Assembly (NCBI GenBank): GCA_002451155.1
Contig: DKBG01000211.1
Coordinates: forward strand, 1 to 17,631
DNA from: Ignavibacteria bacterium UBA6906
GTDB taxonomy: Bacteria; Bacteroidota; Ignavibacteria; UBA10030; UBA6906
DNA: 17,631 nucleotides
Reading direction: 5' to 3'
The first letter of the stretch is position 1. Every line of letters begins with the position of its first letter. Positions 1 through 6,651 of the stretch are shown piece after piece. Under the pieces are notes generated by a model. The model worked only from the letters and a program-made list of their open reading frames with translations. It made no database searches and was not told the DNA's origin. The translations under genes were made by a program, and so were the position numbers.

Positions 1-285
1 GAGGATCGCCGCCTGATAGCCCGAGCCCGTTCCAACCTCGAGAACCCTGTCGCCCTCCTTCAGATCGAGCGATTCGGTCATCACCGCGACGGTATACGGT
101 TGAGAAATCGTCTGGCCTTTCCCGATGGGCAACGCCGTGTCTTCGTAGGCCCGATTCAAAAACGGTTCCTGGACGAAGAGGTGCCGCTCGACCCTCCCGA
201 CCGCGCGGAGAACGCGGTCGCTCAGGATACCCCGTTCCCGCAGAATAGCAACCAGCTCGCCCCGTTCTCTGTCAAAGCGTCCCAC
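1..285 (-). CDS. pcm: Protein-L-isoaspartate O-methyltransferase, N-terminal part (cut by window edge)
   Basis: This enzyme uses S-adenosylmethionine to methylate isoaspartyl residues in damaged proteins so that they can be repaired. The visible part (about 95 residues) shows the family's N-terminal helical region, then the segment ALPIGKGQTISQPYTVAVM, the usual substrate-side signature, then DRVLEVGTGSGYQAAIL, which is methyltransferase motif I for SAM binding. The C-terminal half lies outside the window. An ATG at 291 is in frame, but the AGGAG at 292-296 abuts it directly; the GTG two codons later (285) has ideal 6-nt spacing, so I chose GTG. The gene follows cdaA by about 10 nt and probably shares its transcript. 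The family assignment is secure; the start is a judgement from the ribosome binding site. Confidence 0.93.
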   Translation of the reverse strand, partial: MGRFDRERGELVAILRERGILSDRVLRAVGRVERHLFVQEPFLNRAYEDTALPIGKGQTISQPYTVAVMTESLDLKEGDRVLEVGTGSGYQAAIL

Positions 286-291
286 TGCCAT

Positions 292-296
292 CTCCT
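292..296 (-). promoter_or_regulatory. Ribosome binding site that decides the pcm start
   Basis: AGGAG on the minus strand lies immediately before an ATG (291) and 6 nt before an in-frame GTG (285). Spacing zero is unworkable for the ATG, so the GTG is the probable initiator. Confidence 0.55.
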
Positions 297-1110
297 ATTC
301 GGTCGCCCGCAGGGAACGCCAGATTGAAAAGACCGAGCGTTCGGTCGGATTCGCCAGCCGGGACTTCAGTTCCCGTCGCAATGACGCAGGCGTGAACCCG
401 CGGACCAAAGCTCCGTTCTCGGCGATGGAGACACTGCCCGTCTCCTCGGAGACAACCACAACGATAACATCGGCCTGCTCAGAAATGCCAAGGGCGGCCC
501 GATGCCGGGTCCCCAGGAGCTGCCCTTCCCAGCTCGTCAACGCGGAGAGAGGGAGAGTGCAGCGGGCCGCCTCGATGAGACGGTCTTTGATGATGACCGC
601 ACCGTCATGCAGGGGTGAGCGGGGATGGAACACGGAGAGGATGAGCGCACGGCTGACCAGCGCTTCCATCCTGGTGCCCGATTCGGCAATCAATCTAATC
701 CCTGTCGCCCGCGTAAAGACGATGAGAGCGCCGGTCTTCTTCCGGGACATTTCCGTGACGGCGGCTACAACGGCATCGATCGACTCGTCGACATCCATCT
801 TCACAAACATGCGGATAACAGGACTCCGTCCGAGCAGTATCAACAGCCGACGGAGTTCCGGCTGGAACAGGATGATAAACGCGATCACCCAGAGATCAGT
901 GAGCACCCTGAGGATGGCGCTCATCGCCTTGAGGTCGAGTGCCTGCGCGAGGAACGAAAAGGCAAGCACTGCAAGGAGCCCGGCCAGGATCTGAACGGCG
1001 ATCGTCCGCCGCATGACCAGGTAGAGGCGGTAGGAGATGAATGCCACCAGCGCGATGTCGACCAGGTCGGCAAGCTTGAAACTCAGAAATCCAATCTTGA
1101 ATAGTTCCAT
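295..1110 (-). CDS. cdaA: Membrane diadenylate cyclase, CdaA (DacA/YbbP) type
   Basis: The product makes the second messenger c-di-AMP from two ATP at the inner face of the cytoplasmic membrane. The 271-residue length matches the CdaA family. Three hydrophobic segments (about residues 12-31, 38-57 and 65-82) precede the DAC domain. The catalytic DGA motif is at 169-171 (within SPLHDGAVII) and the RHR motif at 202-204 (within LGTRHRAALG). These are nearly the positions known for Listeria CdaA, so an active cyclase is expected. It lies between folP and pcm on the same strand. A folP-cdaA neighbourhood is common in Bacteroidota and relatives. Unusually, about 200 bp without a convincing gene separates it from folP, so it may have its own promoter. 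No strong ribosome binding site precedes the ATG. Confidence 0.95.
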   Translation of the reverse strand: MELFKIGFLSFKLADLVDIALVAFISYRLYLVMRRTIAVQILAGLLAVLAFSFLAQALDLKAMSAILRVLTDLWVIAFIILFQPELRRLLILLGRSPVIRMFVKMDVDESIDAVVAAVTEMSRKKTGALIVFTRATGIRLIAESGTRMEALVSRALILSVFHPRSPLHDGAVIIKDRLIEAARCTLPLSALTSWEGQLLGTRHRAALGISEQADVIVVVVSEETGSVSIAENGALVRGFTPASLRRELKSRLANPTERSVFSIWRSLRATE

Positions 1111-1310
1111 GCGTTCTTCGTGCGTCTCCCGCTAGATCCTTGTACAACCCGGCAGAGTGTCCATCATTTCTATAGCCTGATACCTGGTGGGACGCGAGCG
1201 TCGGCCCTCAGAAATGCGATCGCGCTCGTGACGCCGGGTCTCCATCTCCGTCCTTCGTGATGCGCACGCCAGGCCAGAGGGAATTCCAGATACACATTCA
1301 GGAAACCCCG

Positions 1311-2222
1311 TCACGTTCTCAGGGCTCCAGCGGCCTTCAGTGCGTCGACCATTCTCGCCGTTCGAACCGACTCTTTAACGTCATGAACGCGAACAATGTG
1401 TGCGCCGCGAAAGAGCGCGATCGCGACGGATGAAAGCGTTCCTTCCAGCCGCTCTTCCACCGGGAGTCCGAGTACCTCTCCTATGAAGGATTTCCGCGAA
1501 GGTCCGACCAGCACCGGGTACCCGAGTTCCTGCAGCTCTCCGAGGGAGACGAGCAGCCGGAGGTTTTCTTCGACTGTTTTGCTGAAGCCAATCCCCGGGT
1601 CAACCATCATCTGGCGGATGCCGGCCCGCTCTCCGAGGCGGAGAGCAGCTCGAAGCTGTGCACGGACCTCTGCGAGGAGGTCCTGATGCGCGGGCAGCTC
1701 CTGCATGGTCTTCGGGGTTCCCCGGCTGTGCATCAGAATCGCCGACGCGCCAGCGGAGGCGACGGTCGAGGGAAGATCCGGATCAAACCGGAATCCACTG
1801 ATATCGTTGACAATGACCGCCCCGGCATCGAGCGCCTCGCGGGCCACCTCCGCCTTGGACGTATCCACAGAGATCGGGACGTCAGTCATCCCTGCGAGTC
1901 GTTCGATGACAGGCATGATCCTCCGGAGCTCATCCGACGCGCGTACGGGATCCGCACCCTCGCCGTAGGCAGTTCCTTTGGGCCTGGTCGATTCACCTCC
2001 GATATCGATGAAATCGGCCCCTTCATCGATCATGCGAAGAGCATGCTCCACCGCCCGCTCCGGCGACAGATACCGGCCCCCGTCGGAAAAGGAATCGGGG
2101 GTGACGTTCAGGACACCCATGACGTACGAACGGGACGAGAGTTCGTATTTCCTCTTCCCAAAGGTGTACACAGGAGCGCGTGCCCCGGACGTCAGGGGTC
2201 CATTCACGTACGTCATACGCAT
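1311..2222 (-). CDS. folP: Dihydropteroate synthase
   Basis: The enzyme condenses p-aminobenzoate with 6-hydroxymethyl-dihydropterin pyrophosphate in folate synthesis and is the sulfonamide target. Signatures in order from the chosen ATG (303 residues) are MGVLNVTPDSFSDGG at about residue 35, FIDIGGESTRP, a VNDISGF segment, the pterin/phosphate-binding LVGPSRKSFIGE near the C terminus, and IVRVHDV. The reading frame stays open upstream to 2324, but that extension would run through a terminator hairpin and another gene and is unlike the family, so I start at ATG 2222; ATG 2216 is equally possible. Neither has a strong Shine-Dalgarno. The start lies only about 8 nt after the T-run of a terminator-like hairpin, so expression may depend on read-through or on a promoter inside the preceding gene. 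Confidence 0.95.
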   Translation of the reverse strand: MRMTYVNGPLTSGARAPVYTFGKRKYELSSRSYVMGVLNVTPDSFSDGGRYLSPERAVEHALRMIDEGADFIDIGGESTRPKGTAYGEGADPVRASDELRRIMPVIERLAGMTDVPISVDTSKAEVAREALDAGAVIVNDISGFRFDPDLPSTVASAGASAILMHSRGTPKTMQELPAHQDLLAEVRAQLRAALRLGERAGIRQMMVDPGIGFSKTVEENLRLLVSLGELQELGYPVLVGPSRKSFIGEVLGLPVEERLEGTLSSVAIALFRGAHIVRVHDVKESVRTARMVDALKAAGALRT

Positions 2223-2229
2223 CTCGGGG

Positions 2230-2261
2230 AAAGAAAAAAGGTGACCGATCAGGATCACCTT
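2230..2261 (-). terminator. Intrinsic terminator-like hairpin just upstream of folP
   Basis: On the minus strand AAGGTGA (2261-2255) pairs perfectly with TCACCTT (2244-2238). Two more CC/GG pairs follow across a one-base bulge, leaving a 5-nt loop. A TTTTTTCTT run follows. It lies 8 nt downstream of the stop of the 33-residue basic protein gene and would end the LON/basic-protein transcript, or act as an attenuator for folP. Confidence 0.7.
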
Positions 2262-2268
2262 CCGGTGG

Positions 2269-2370
2269 TTACGATACTCTTCGGCCGGTCCGTTGCGTCC
2301 TGCGTTTTGTCTTCGCGCGCTCAACCGCCTTCTTATGCTTCTTCCGAACCATTCGCTTCTTCTTGTTCAT
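2269..2370 (-). CDS. Very basic 33-residue protein, function unknown
   Basis: A short reading frame starts at ATG 2370 and overlaps the LON-domain gene's stop by 4 nt (ATGA). It is preceded by GGAGG at 2375-2379, a strong ribosome binding site 4 nt from the ATG. The product begins MNKKKRMVRKKHKKAVERAK and contains about 17 Lys/Arg in 33 residues with one acidic residue, no cysteine and no hydrophobic segment. A terminator-like hairpin follows 8 nt after the stop. Such composition is typical of small ribosome- or RNA-binding proteins. It is reminiscent of the AURKAIP1/COX24-type basic proteins of bacterial small ribosomal subunits, but I cannot establish homology by eye. Translational coupling, the RBS and the terminator position together support a real gene. 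Confidence 0.65.
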   Translation of the reverse strand: MNKKKRMVRKKHKKAVERAKTKRRTQRTGRRVS

Positions 2371-3014
2371 TCTTCCTCCGATGGGTCCTCTGATTGCAGG
2401 TAACCGTCACTTCTGATAACTCTCTCGACTTCACTTGCCCGGGTCAGTCGGGGCAGCACGACCGTGAGATACTGATGCAGTATTTTGAGACGTTCGTTTT
2501 CTGATTCTGTTTCAAGTAATTGTTGTCGCTGCGGCAGGTCCAATCCCGCCTTCTGCGCCAGGAAGAACGAGAGCTGGGAATCCGACGATCCCTCCTGGAC
2601 CCGATCCACACGCTCTTTGTAGACCAGCGTGACCAGATCATTGTAGAGTCTGATCGTCTCATCCGCGAGCCGCCGGTCCACCTCCTGAGGATCGCTGGGA
2701 AGGTACTCGACCCTCCCGACCAGATACCCCACCGGACCAACGTCGTGCCCGTGAACCCGGAAGCGGCGCCTTCCCTCAACAACGATATCCATGCGACCAT
2801 CCGGATACCGCTTGAGCACGGAGGAAACCGCCGCCGTGCATCCGACACTGGCCACATCCCCTCCCACCGCCAGCGTCATGCCGAATTCCTTTTCCTCCCT
2901 CAGGCACTCGTTTACCAGGTCCCGGTATCGATCCTCGAAAATATGAAGAGGAAGCCGTGCTCCCGGAAACATCACTGCCTGGAGTGGAAACAATGGCAGA
3001 AGCTGCTCGCTCAC
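2367..3014 (-). CDS. LON substrate-binding-domain protein (stand-alone Lon N-domain)
   Basis: The 215-residue product resembles the N-terminal substrate-binding domain of Lon protease without the ATPase or protease parts. It opens with LLPLFPLQAVMFPGARLPLH, followed by FEDRYRDLV, the diagnostic start of the domain. The C-terminal third is helical and charged. Stand-alone proteins of this kind are widespread, but their role is not settled; substrate recognition or protein quality control is inferred from the domain. The frame is open to 3056, but the GTG at 3014 has GGAG 6 nt upstream (3021-3024) and lies just downstream of a good promoter, whereas the upstream GTG has no binding site and would lie at the -10 element. 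It overlaps the following small basic gene by 4 nt. Confidence 0.88.
   Translation of the reverse strand: MSEQLLPLFPLQAVMFPGARLPLHIFEDRYRDLVNECLREEKEFGMTLAVGGDVASVGCTAAVSSVLKRYPDGRMDIVVEGRRRFRVHGHDVGPVGYLVGRVEYLPSDPQEVDRRLADETIRLYNDLVTLVYKERVDRVQEGSSDSQLSFFLAQKAGLDLPQRQQLLETESENERLKILHQYLTVVLPRLTRASEVERVIRSDGYLQSEDPSEEE
2375..2379 (-). promoter_or_regulatory. Strong ribosome binding site of the 33-residue basic protein gene
   Basis: GGAGG on the minus strand sits 4 nt before ATG 2370, inside the last codons of the LON-domain gene. This is better than the site before most of the longer genes here and is the main argument that the tiny gene is translated. Confidence 0.6.
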
Positions 3015-3040
3015 GCTCTTCTCCGCATGCTTCTGCGTGG

Positions 3041-3069
3041 ATAATACCCAAATCACGACGGAACTTCAA
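3041..3069 (-). promoter_or_regulatory. Sigma70-type promoter for the LON-domain gene
   Basis: On the minus strand TTGAAG (3069-3064) and TATTAT (3046-3041) are separated by exactly 17 nt. Expected initiation near 3034 leaves a short leader containing GGAG at 3021-3024 before GTG 3014. It lies directly downstream of the terminator that closes the iron-sulfur operon, so it begins a new transcription unit. Confidence 0.6.
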
Positions 3070-3120
3070 GAAAAAAAACCGTCTCCCCCTCCTGCCAACC
3101 GGCACGGAGGGTGGAGACGG
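3070..3120 (-). terminator. Strong intrinsic terminator closing the iron-sulfur operon
   Basis: On the minus strand CCGTCTCC (3120-3113) pairs with GGAGACGG (3086-3079), with further pairing inside (CCCTCC with GGAGGG, TGCC with GGCA). Eight T residues follow (3078-3071). It starts about 20 nt after the iscX stop. Confidence 0.9.
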
Positions 3121-3140
3121 GTCATCTGTCGTTCGATCGG

Positions 3141-3344
3141 TCAGTCTTCGAACTCGTCGTACCAGGCAGCCTGGATCGATTCAAGAATCGACTGGGTTAC
3201 GGCGTCCGGTTCGTCGTTGAAAGTGGTCAGCCCCAGGACGAGCGTCTTCACATCCTGAAGGGAGAGACTGAGCGGATCAAGGGTGGGATGTCTCTCAGCG
3301 AGATCCACGGCAATCTCGTCGATATCCCGCCAGGTCCACTTCAT
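3141..3344 (-). CDS. iscX: IscX-family Fe-S assembly protein
   Basis: IscX is a small acidic protein that in E. coli binds IscS and iron and modulates the rate of cluster assembly. The 67-residue product matches the 66-residue family length. It begins MKWTW, has the family's DxDEIA-type helix, and ends with the conserved stretch FNDEPDAVTQSILESIQAAW followed by YDEFED, giving the acidic C-terminal face. An in-frame GTG at 3362 would add six residues and overlap the end of the dismutase gene. I chose ATG 3344 because family members start just before the KWT motif. It is the last gene of the operon and is followed by a strong terminator. IscX in a SUF-type operon is unusual, since it normally ends ISC operons. 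Confidence 0.85.
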   Translation of the reverse strand: MKWTWRDIDEIAVDLAERHPTLDPLSLSLQDVKTLVLGLTTFNDEPDAVTQSILESIQAAWYDEFED

Positions 3345-3362
3345 AGGTCGTTCTCTGCTCAC

Positions 3363-4103
3363 CTATTTCGCGTATTTTTTGTAGCGCGCGTTGATCCTGC
3401 CCCAGTGCAGATTGGCAATGAAGTTGTCGATGTATGCTGCGCGTTTCGGACCGTCCTTGTGGTAGTACGCATGCTCAAACACATCGACAGGGATGAGCGG
3501 GATCCCTCCCCAGATTGCGCCATAATGATGCTCATCGACGAGGATATTCAACAGGCGGCCGGAATAGAGCATGTCATACGTGAGCACACCCCACCCGCTG
3601 AGCTTCGCAGACACAGCGGCAGCCTTAAAATCCGCCTTCCACGCGTCGACCGATCCGAAGTTCTTTTCTATCGCGGCCTTGACCTCCGGTCCTTTCGCAA
3701 TATCGCCGTCGCCACCCATCACCTCCCAGTACACATCGTGCAGCAGCGCGCCGGCGTGGTTCCAGGTGGTGCGGCGTTTCAATTCACCGACCACGCTGTA
3801 GTTCCCGTTCGCCGTCGCCCGGTCGGCGGTTTCCAGCGACTTCTCGATGGTATTCAGGGCGGTCACATAGCCCTTATGGTGAGTATTGTAATGCCAGTCG
3901 GTTGTCTCCGCGTCGACAACGGAAGCGAGGAGTTTTTTCGCCTCCTCATCGGAATAGGGTCGGGGGTTGAATTTCCATTCGTATGCCATTGATGCTGTCT
4001 CCTTTGTTATATGTGTTTGTGTAAACACTCTTGCTGGGATGCCCGGCACGGCGGCGATCGCCCCCGCGGCGGCAATACCTTTCATGAATACCCGGCGTTT
4101 CAC
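3363..4103 (-). CDS. sod: Superoxide dismutase (Fe/Mn family) with Tat signal and internal second start
   Basis: The enzyme converts superoxide to oxygen and peroxide. Metal ligands by alignment to E. coli SodB are His71 (in DWHYNTHHKGYV), His122 (LLHDVYW), Asp207 and His211 (DVFEHAYY); gateway Tyr79 is present. His192 aligns with the active-site His145 of Mycobacterium tuberculosis SOD, in place of the usual Gln, and Phe209 replaces the common Trp of DVWEHAYY, so metal preference cannot be read from the sequence. The N terminus MKRRVFMKGIAAAGAIAAVP has a twin-arginine motif (RRVFMK), a hydrophobic stretch and IPARVF, so Tat export is likely. The GTG start at 4103 has GAGGAG 6 nt upstream. 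An internal ATG at 3989, exactly where the mature enzyme begins (MAYEWKFNPRPY), has its own AAAGGAGA 9 nt upstream, so a signal-less form (208 residues) is also likely. It sits between the A-type carrier gene and iscX. Confidence 0.94.
   Translation of the reverse strand: MKRRVFMKGIAAAGAIAAVPGIPARVFTQTHITKETASMAYEWKFNPRPYSDEEAKKLLASVVDAETTDWHYNTHHKGYVTALNTIEKSLETADRATANGNYSVVGELKRRTTWNHAGALLHDVYWEVMGGDGDIAKGPEVKAAIEKNFGSVDAWKADFKAAAVSAKLSGWGVLTYDMLYSGRLLNILVDEHHYGAIWGGIPLIPVDVFEHAYYHKDGPKRAAYIDNFIANLHWGRINARYKKYAK
3998..4005 (-). promoter_or_regulatory. Internal ribosome binding site for a signal-less superoxide dismutase
   Basis: AAAGGAGA on the minus strand lies 9 nt before in-frame ATG 3989, the natural first residue of the mature dismutase. 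Together with GAGGAG at 4110-4115 before GTG 4103, the gene has two good initiation sites, predicting an exported and a cytoplasmic product. Confidence 0.6.
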
Positions 4104-4141
4104 GCTGTTCTCCTCGATTGCTGAACCTTCCGCTCCCGCAG

Positions 4142-4510
4142 TCAGACTCCGAATGAGCTTCCGCAGCCGCAGGTTTTCGTCGCTTTCGGGTTGTCAAAGA
4201 CAAAGCCCTTTCCGTTCAACCCGTCGCTGAAATCCAGTACAGTACCGGAAATATAGAACAGGCTCTTCGGGTCAACAAAGACCTTGACGCCGTGGAATTC
4301 CATCACGGCATCACCCTCGCCCGCCTTCTCGTCAAAGCCGAGAACGTACGAGAGTCCCGAACATCCACCCCCCTTTACGGATAGCCGGAGGCCGTGGGAT
4401 TCGGGAATGCCGTTCTCCTGTTTGAGCTTGCGAACCTGGGCCGCCGCCTTTTCGGTCAGCGAGACTTCCTCGTTCAGAATCGGCTTGTTGAATACCGCTG
4501 GGTCGGACAT
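4142..4510 (-). CDS. A-type iron-sulfur carrier protein (IscA/SufA/ErpA family)
   Basis: A-type carriers receive [Fe-S] clusters from a scaffold and pass them to target enzymes. The 122-residue product has all three ligand cysteines: Cys50 in KGGGCSGLSY and Cys114 and Cys116 in the C-terminal TCGCGSSF. The core order (LTEKAAAQVRKL, the GLRLSVKGGGCSG loop, and DNPKATKTCGCG) is complete. ATG 4510 is preceded by AAGGAGA at 5-nt spacing; the frame extends to 4534 but without support. It follows the sufT-like gene by 75 nt and precedes the dismutase by 38 nt. Subtype (SufA, IscA or ErpA) cannot be fixed by eye, so I leave the symbol empty. Confidence 0.93.
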   Translation of the reverse strand: MSDPAVFNKPILNEEVSLTEKAAAQVRKLKQENGIPESHGLRLSVKGGGCSGLSYVLGFDEKAGEGDAVMEFHGVKVFVDPKSLFYISGTVLDFSDGLNGKGFVFDNPKATKTCGCGSSFGV

Positions 4511-4585
4511 TCTTCTCTCCTTCCTGGGATACACCGGTGATACTGCTGTTCATGCCTCCGGCACAGGGCCGGTTTCAGATTCTTT

Positions 4586-4918
4586 TCAGAGAAAACCGAG
4601 TTCGAGCCTCGCGGCCTCGGACATCATCGTCTGGTTCCACGACGGGGTCCAGACCACTTCAACCGTTGCGGTTCGAACCCCGGGCACGGCCTTGATCTTT
4701 GCCTCGATCTCCTTCGGGAGCGATTGCGCCACCGGGCAGGCCGGCGAGGTCAACGTCATCTTGACCGCCACATCGGCCTGCGGGCCCACCCGTACTTCAT
4801 AGATCAGTCCGAGCTCGTAGATATTCACCGGGATCTCAGGGTCATAGCAGGTCTTGAGCGCTTCGACAACCTGTGCATCGATGAGTTTTTGTTCCACCGT
4901 GCTAATCTCATTCTCCAT
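4586..4918 (-). CDS. sufT: SufT-like / MIP18-family (DUF59) Fe-S maturation protein
   Basis: MIP18-family proteins act late in cluster assembly or transfer; SufT supports maturation of Fe-S proteins in bacteria with SUF systems. The 110-residue product has the family signature CYDPEIPVNIYELGLIY (residues 24-40), SPACPVAQSLPKEIE with the conserved cysteine (Cys61), and a C terminus WTPSWNQTMMSEAARLELGF. The last segment is typical of SUF-operon members rather than of phenylacetate-pathway PaaD. ATG 4918 is preceded by AGGAG at 7-nt spacing. The gene begins 21 nt after the sufU stop and is followed by the A-type carrier gene. Some annotations would call it simply a metal-sulfur cluster biosynthetic enzyme. 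Confidence 0.9.
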   Translation of the reverse strand: MENEISTVEQKLIDAQVVEALKTCYDPEIPVNIYELGLIYEVRVGPQADVAVKMTLTSPACPVAQSLPKEIEAKIKAVPGVRTATVEVVWTPSWNQTMMSEAARLELGFL

Positions 4919-4939
4919 CCCGCCACTCCTGTCTTCTGA

Positions 4940-5392
4940 TCATTCCGTTGTAACCCGCGGATCGTCCGAGGTCAGCGCAGCATGCAACGTGTGCCAGGCG
5001 AGACTCGCGCATTTCACCCGCGCGGGAAATTCACTGACGCCCGCGAACGCTGCCAGGCGGCCGTAGCGTTCAAATCCCTCATCGGCGTCCACTTTCCCCG
5101 TCACCAGATCATGGAAATCCCTGAAGAGCCGCTCCGCTTCTTCCTTTGTCTTCCCTTTCACCTCAGAACTCATCACGGACGCGGACGCTTTCGAAATCGC
5201 ACACCCCGCTCCTTCAAAACTGACATCCGCCAGAACATTTTCCCGCATCTTGACATGCACCGTATAATGATCCCCGCAGAGCGGGTTGAACCCCTCGACA
5301 GATTTCGTCGCGTCGGGCATCGGCCTGCAATTGCGCGGGCTCCGATTATGATCAAGAATCACTTCCTGGTAGAGCTCGTTGACGGCCGACAT
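4940..5392 (-). CDS. sufU: SufU, zinc-containing sulfur-transfer partner of SufS
   Basis: SufU accepts sulfur from the SufS persulfide and passes it to the SufBCD scaffold. The 150-residue product has Cys39 and Asp41 in NPLCGDHY, Cys64 in GAGCAISKASASVM, and Cys128 in ARVKCASLAW, the four zinc ligands known for Bacillus SufU. A segment of about 20 residues (SEVKGKTKEEAERLFRDF) between Cys64 and Cys128 distinguishes SufU from IscU scaffolds. The IscU LPPVK-type motif and the cognate His ligand are absent, supporting a sulfurtransferase rather than scaffold role. Its ATG overlaps the sufS stop by one base (TGATG), implying translational coupling with its partner enzyme. Confidence 0.95.
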   Translation of the reverse strand: MSAVNELYQEVILDHNRSPRNCRPMPDATKSVEGFNPLCGDHYTVHVKMRENVLADVSFEGAGCAISKASASVMSSEVKGKTKEEAERLFRDFHDLVTGKVDADEGFERYGRLAAFAGVSEFPARVKCASLAWHTLHAALTSDDPRVTTE

Positions 5393-6651
5393 CAGCCCAG
5401 CACCTCCTTGACGCGGTGGAGCCCCTTTACGAGTGCATCCACCTCTTCCTTGGTATTGTAGAAGGCAAACGACACACGGGCGGTCGCGGGAAGTCCGTAC
5501 CGCTGCATCACGGGCTGCGCGCAGTGATGGCCGGTCCGGATAGCGATGCCTTCTGCGTCCAGAATCGTCCCGATATCGTGGGGGTGGATCCCCTCCATGA
5601 CGAACGAGATCACCCCGGCCTTCCGGGGAGCCGTTCCGATGATCCGGACCGCCTCGATCCCCCCGAGCTGTTCCGTCGCATAGACGAGGAGGTCGTGTTC
5701 ATGGGCCATCACCGCCTTCATGTCGAGCGCGTTCAGGTAGTCGATTGCGGCACCAAGTCCGATCCCTCCTCCAATATTCGGCGTTCCAGCCTCGAATTTG
5801 TGGGGGAGGTCGCTGTACGTGGTCTTCTCGAACGTCACTGATTTTATCATGTCCCCTCCCCCCTGGTAGGGAGGCATGGATTCGAGGAGCTCGGCTTTGC
5901 CGTACAGGATCCCGACTCCCGTCGGTCCGAACATCTTGTGGGCGGAAAAGGCGTAGAAATCAGCGTCCAGCGCGCGGACGTCAACAGGCATATGCGGGAC
6001 GCCCTGCGCTCCGTCAATCAGGACTGGAATCCCGTGCCTGTGCGCCTCGGCAATCATTTCCCGGACTGGATTCACCGTGCCGAGCGCGTTGGAGACATGC
6101 GTCAGCGCTACGAGCTTTGTCCGGGATGTAAGAAGCTTTGCGTATTCCTCCTGGATCAGCTCGCCGCGGTCATCCATTGGCACCACTCTGAGCTTCGCCC
6201 CTCGCTCTTCGCACGCGATCTGCCAGGGAACAATGTTCGAATGGTGTTCGAGGGCGGAGATGAGGACTTCATCTCCAGGGCCAAGCGCCTTACGGCCGTA
6301 GCTGAACGCGACGAGGTTGATCGCCTCGGTGGTTCCCCGCACAAAAATGATCTCCCGCTCACTGGCAGCGTTCAGAAAATGCGCCACTTTCCCCCGAACG
6401 GACTCGTACGCCTGGGTAGCTTTCTCGCTCAGCGTGTGCACCCCGCGATGGATGTTCGAATTTTCCGACTCATAATACCGCATCATTGCGTCGATCACGA
6501 CCTGCGGTTTCTGGCTGGTTGCCGCGTTGTCGAGGTATACCAGCGGTTTCCCGTTCACCCACTGGCGAAGAAGGGGAAAATGGTGCCGGCACCCCGCAAC
6601 ACTCATCGCGGCGGGCAGAACCTCGGGTATACGATGGGCGAGAATTTCCAT
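5392..6651 (-). CDS. sufS: SufS cysteine desulfurase (group II, PLP-dependent)
   Basis: The enzyme removes sulfur from cysteine, holding it as a persulfide for SufU. The 419-residue product shows NGKPLVYLDNAATSQKP near the N terminus, the EHHSNIVPW PLP segment (His136), Asp213 in LIDGAQ, the Schiff-base lysine Lys239 in FSAHKMFGPTG, and the persulfide Cys377 in the short RTGHHCAQP loop. This compact loop and the FEAGTPNI motif mark group II (SufS) rather than group I (IscS). Its start overlaps the sufD stop by one base (TAATG). An internal ATG at 6606 is a possible later start, since the first 15 residues are not conserved. It is the second cysteine desulfurase in the operon. Confidence 0.96.
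   Translation of the reverse strand: MEILAHRIPEVLPAAMSVAGCRHHFPLLRQWVNGKPLVYLDNAATSQKPQVVIDAMMRYYESENSNIHRGVHTLSEKATQAYESVRGKVAHFLNAASEREIIFVRGTTEAINLVAFSYGRKALGPGDEVLISALEHHSNIVPWQIACEERGAKLRVVPMDDRGELIQEEYAKLLTSRTKLVALTHVSNALGTVNPVREMIAEAHRHGIPVLIDGAQGVPHMPVDVRALDADFYAFSAHKMFGPTGVGILYGKAELLESMPPYQGGGDMIKSVTFEKTTYSDLPHKFEAGTPNIGGGIGLGAAIDYLNALDMKAVMAHEHDLLVYATEQLGGIEAVRIIGTAPRKAGVISFVMEGIHPHDIGTILDAEGIAIRTGHHCAQPVMQRYGLPATARVSFAFYNTKEEVDALVKGLHRVKEVLG

Noticed and set aside
1132..1314. 60-codon minus-strand frame between folP and cdaA, starting with a GTG that overlaps the folP stop
   Set aside because: The product is a low-complexity Arg/Glu-rich sequence without family resemblance and the binding site spacing is poor. 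I treat the roughly 200 bp as spacer, possibly with a cdaA promoter that I could not define.
2223..2324. Upstream extension of folP
   Set aside because: It would read through the terminator-like hairpin and the 33-residue gene in another frame and adds sequence not found in dihydropteroate synthases.
3111..3992. Long plus-strand frame opposite iscX and the superoxide dismutase
   Set aside because: It is the antisense shadow of clear protein families and crosses the operon terminator.
4511..4585. Short hairpin (CCGGC...GCCGG) between the sufT-like gene and the A-type carrier gene
   Set aside because: Only about 5 bp and no T-run follows; not convincing as a terminator.
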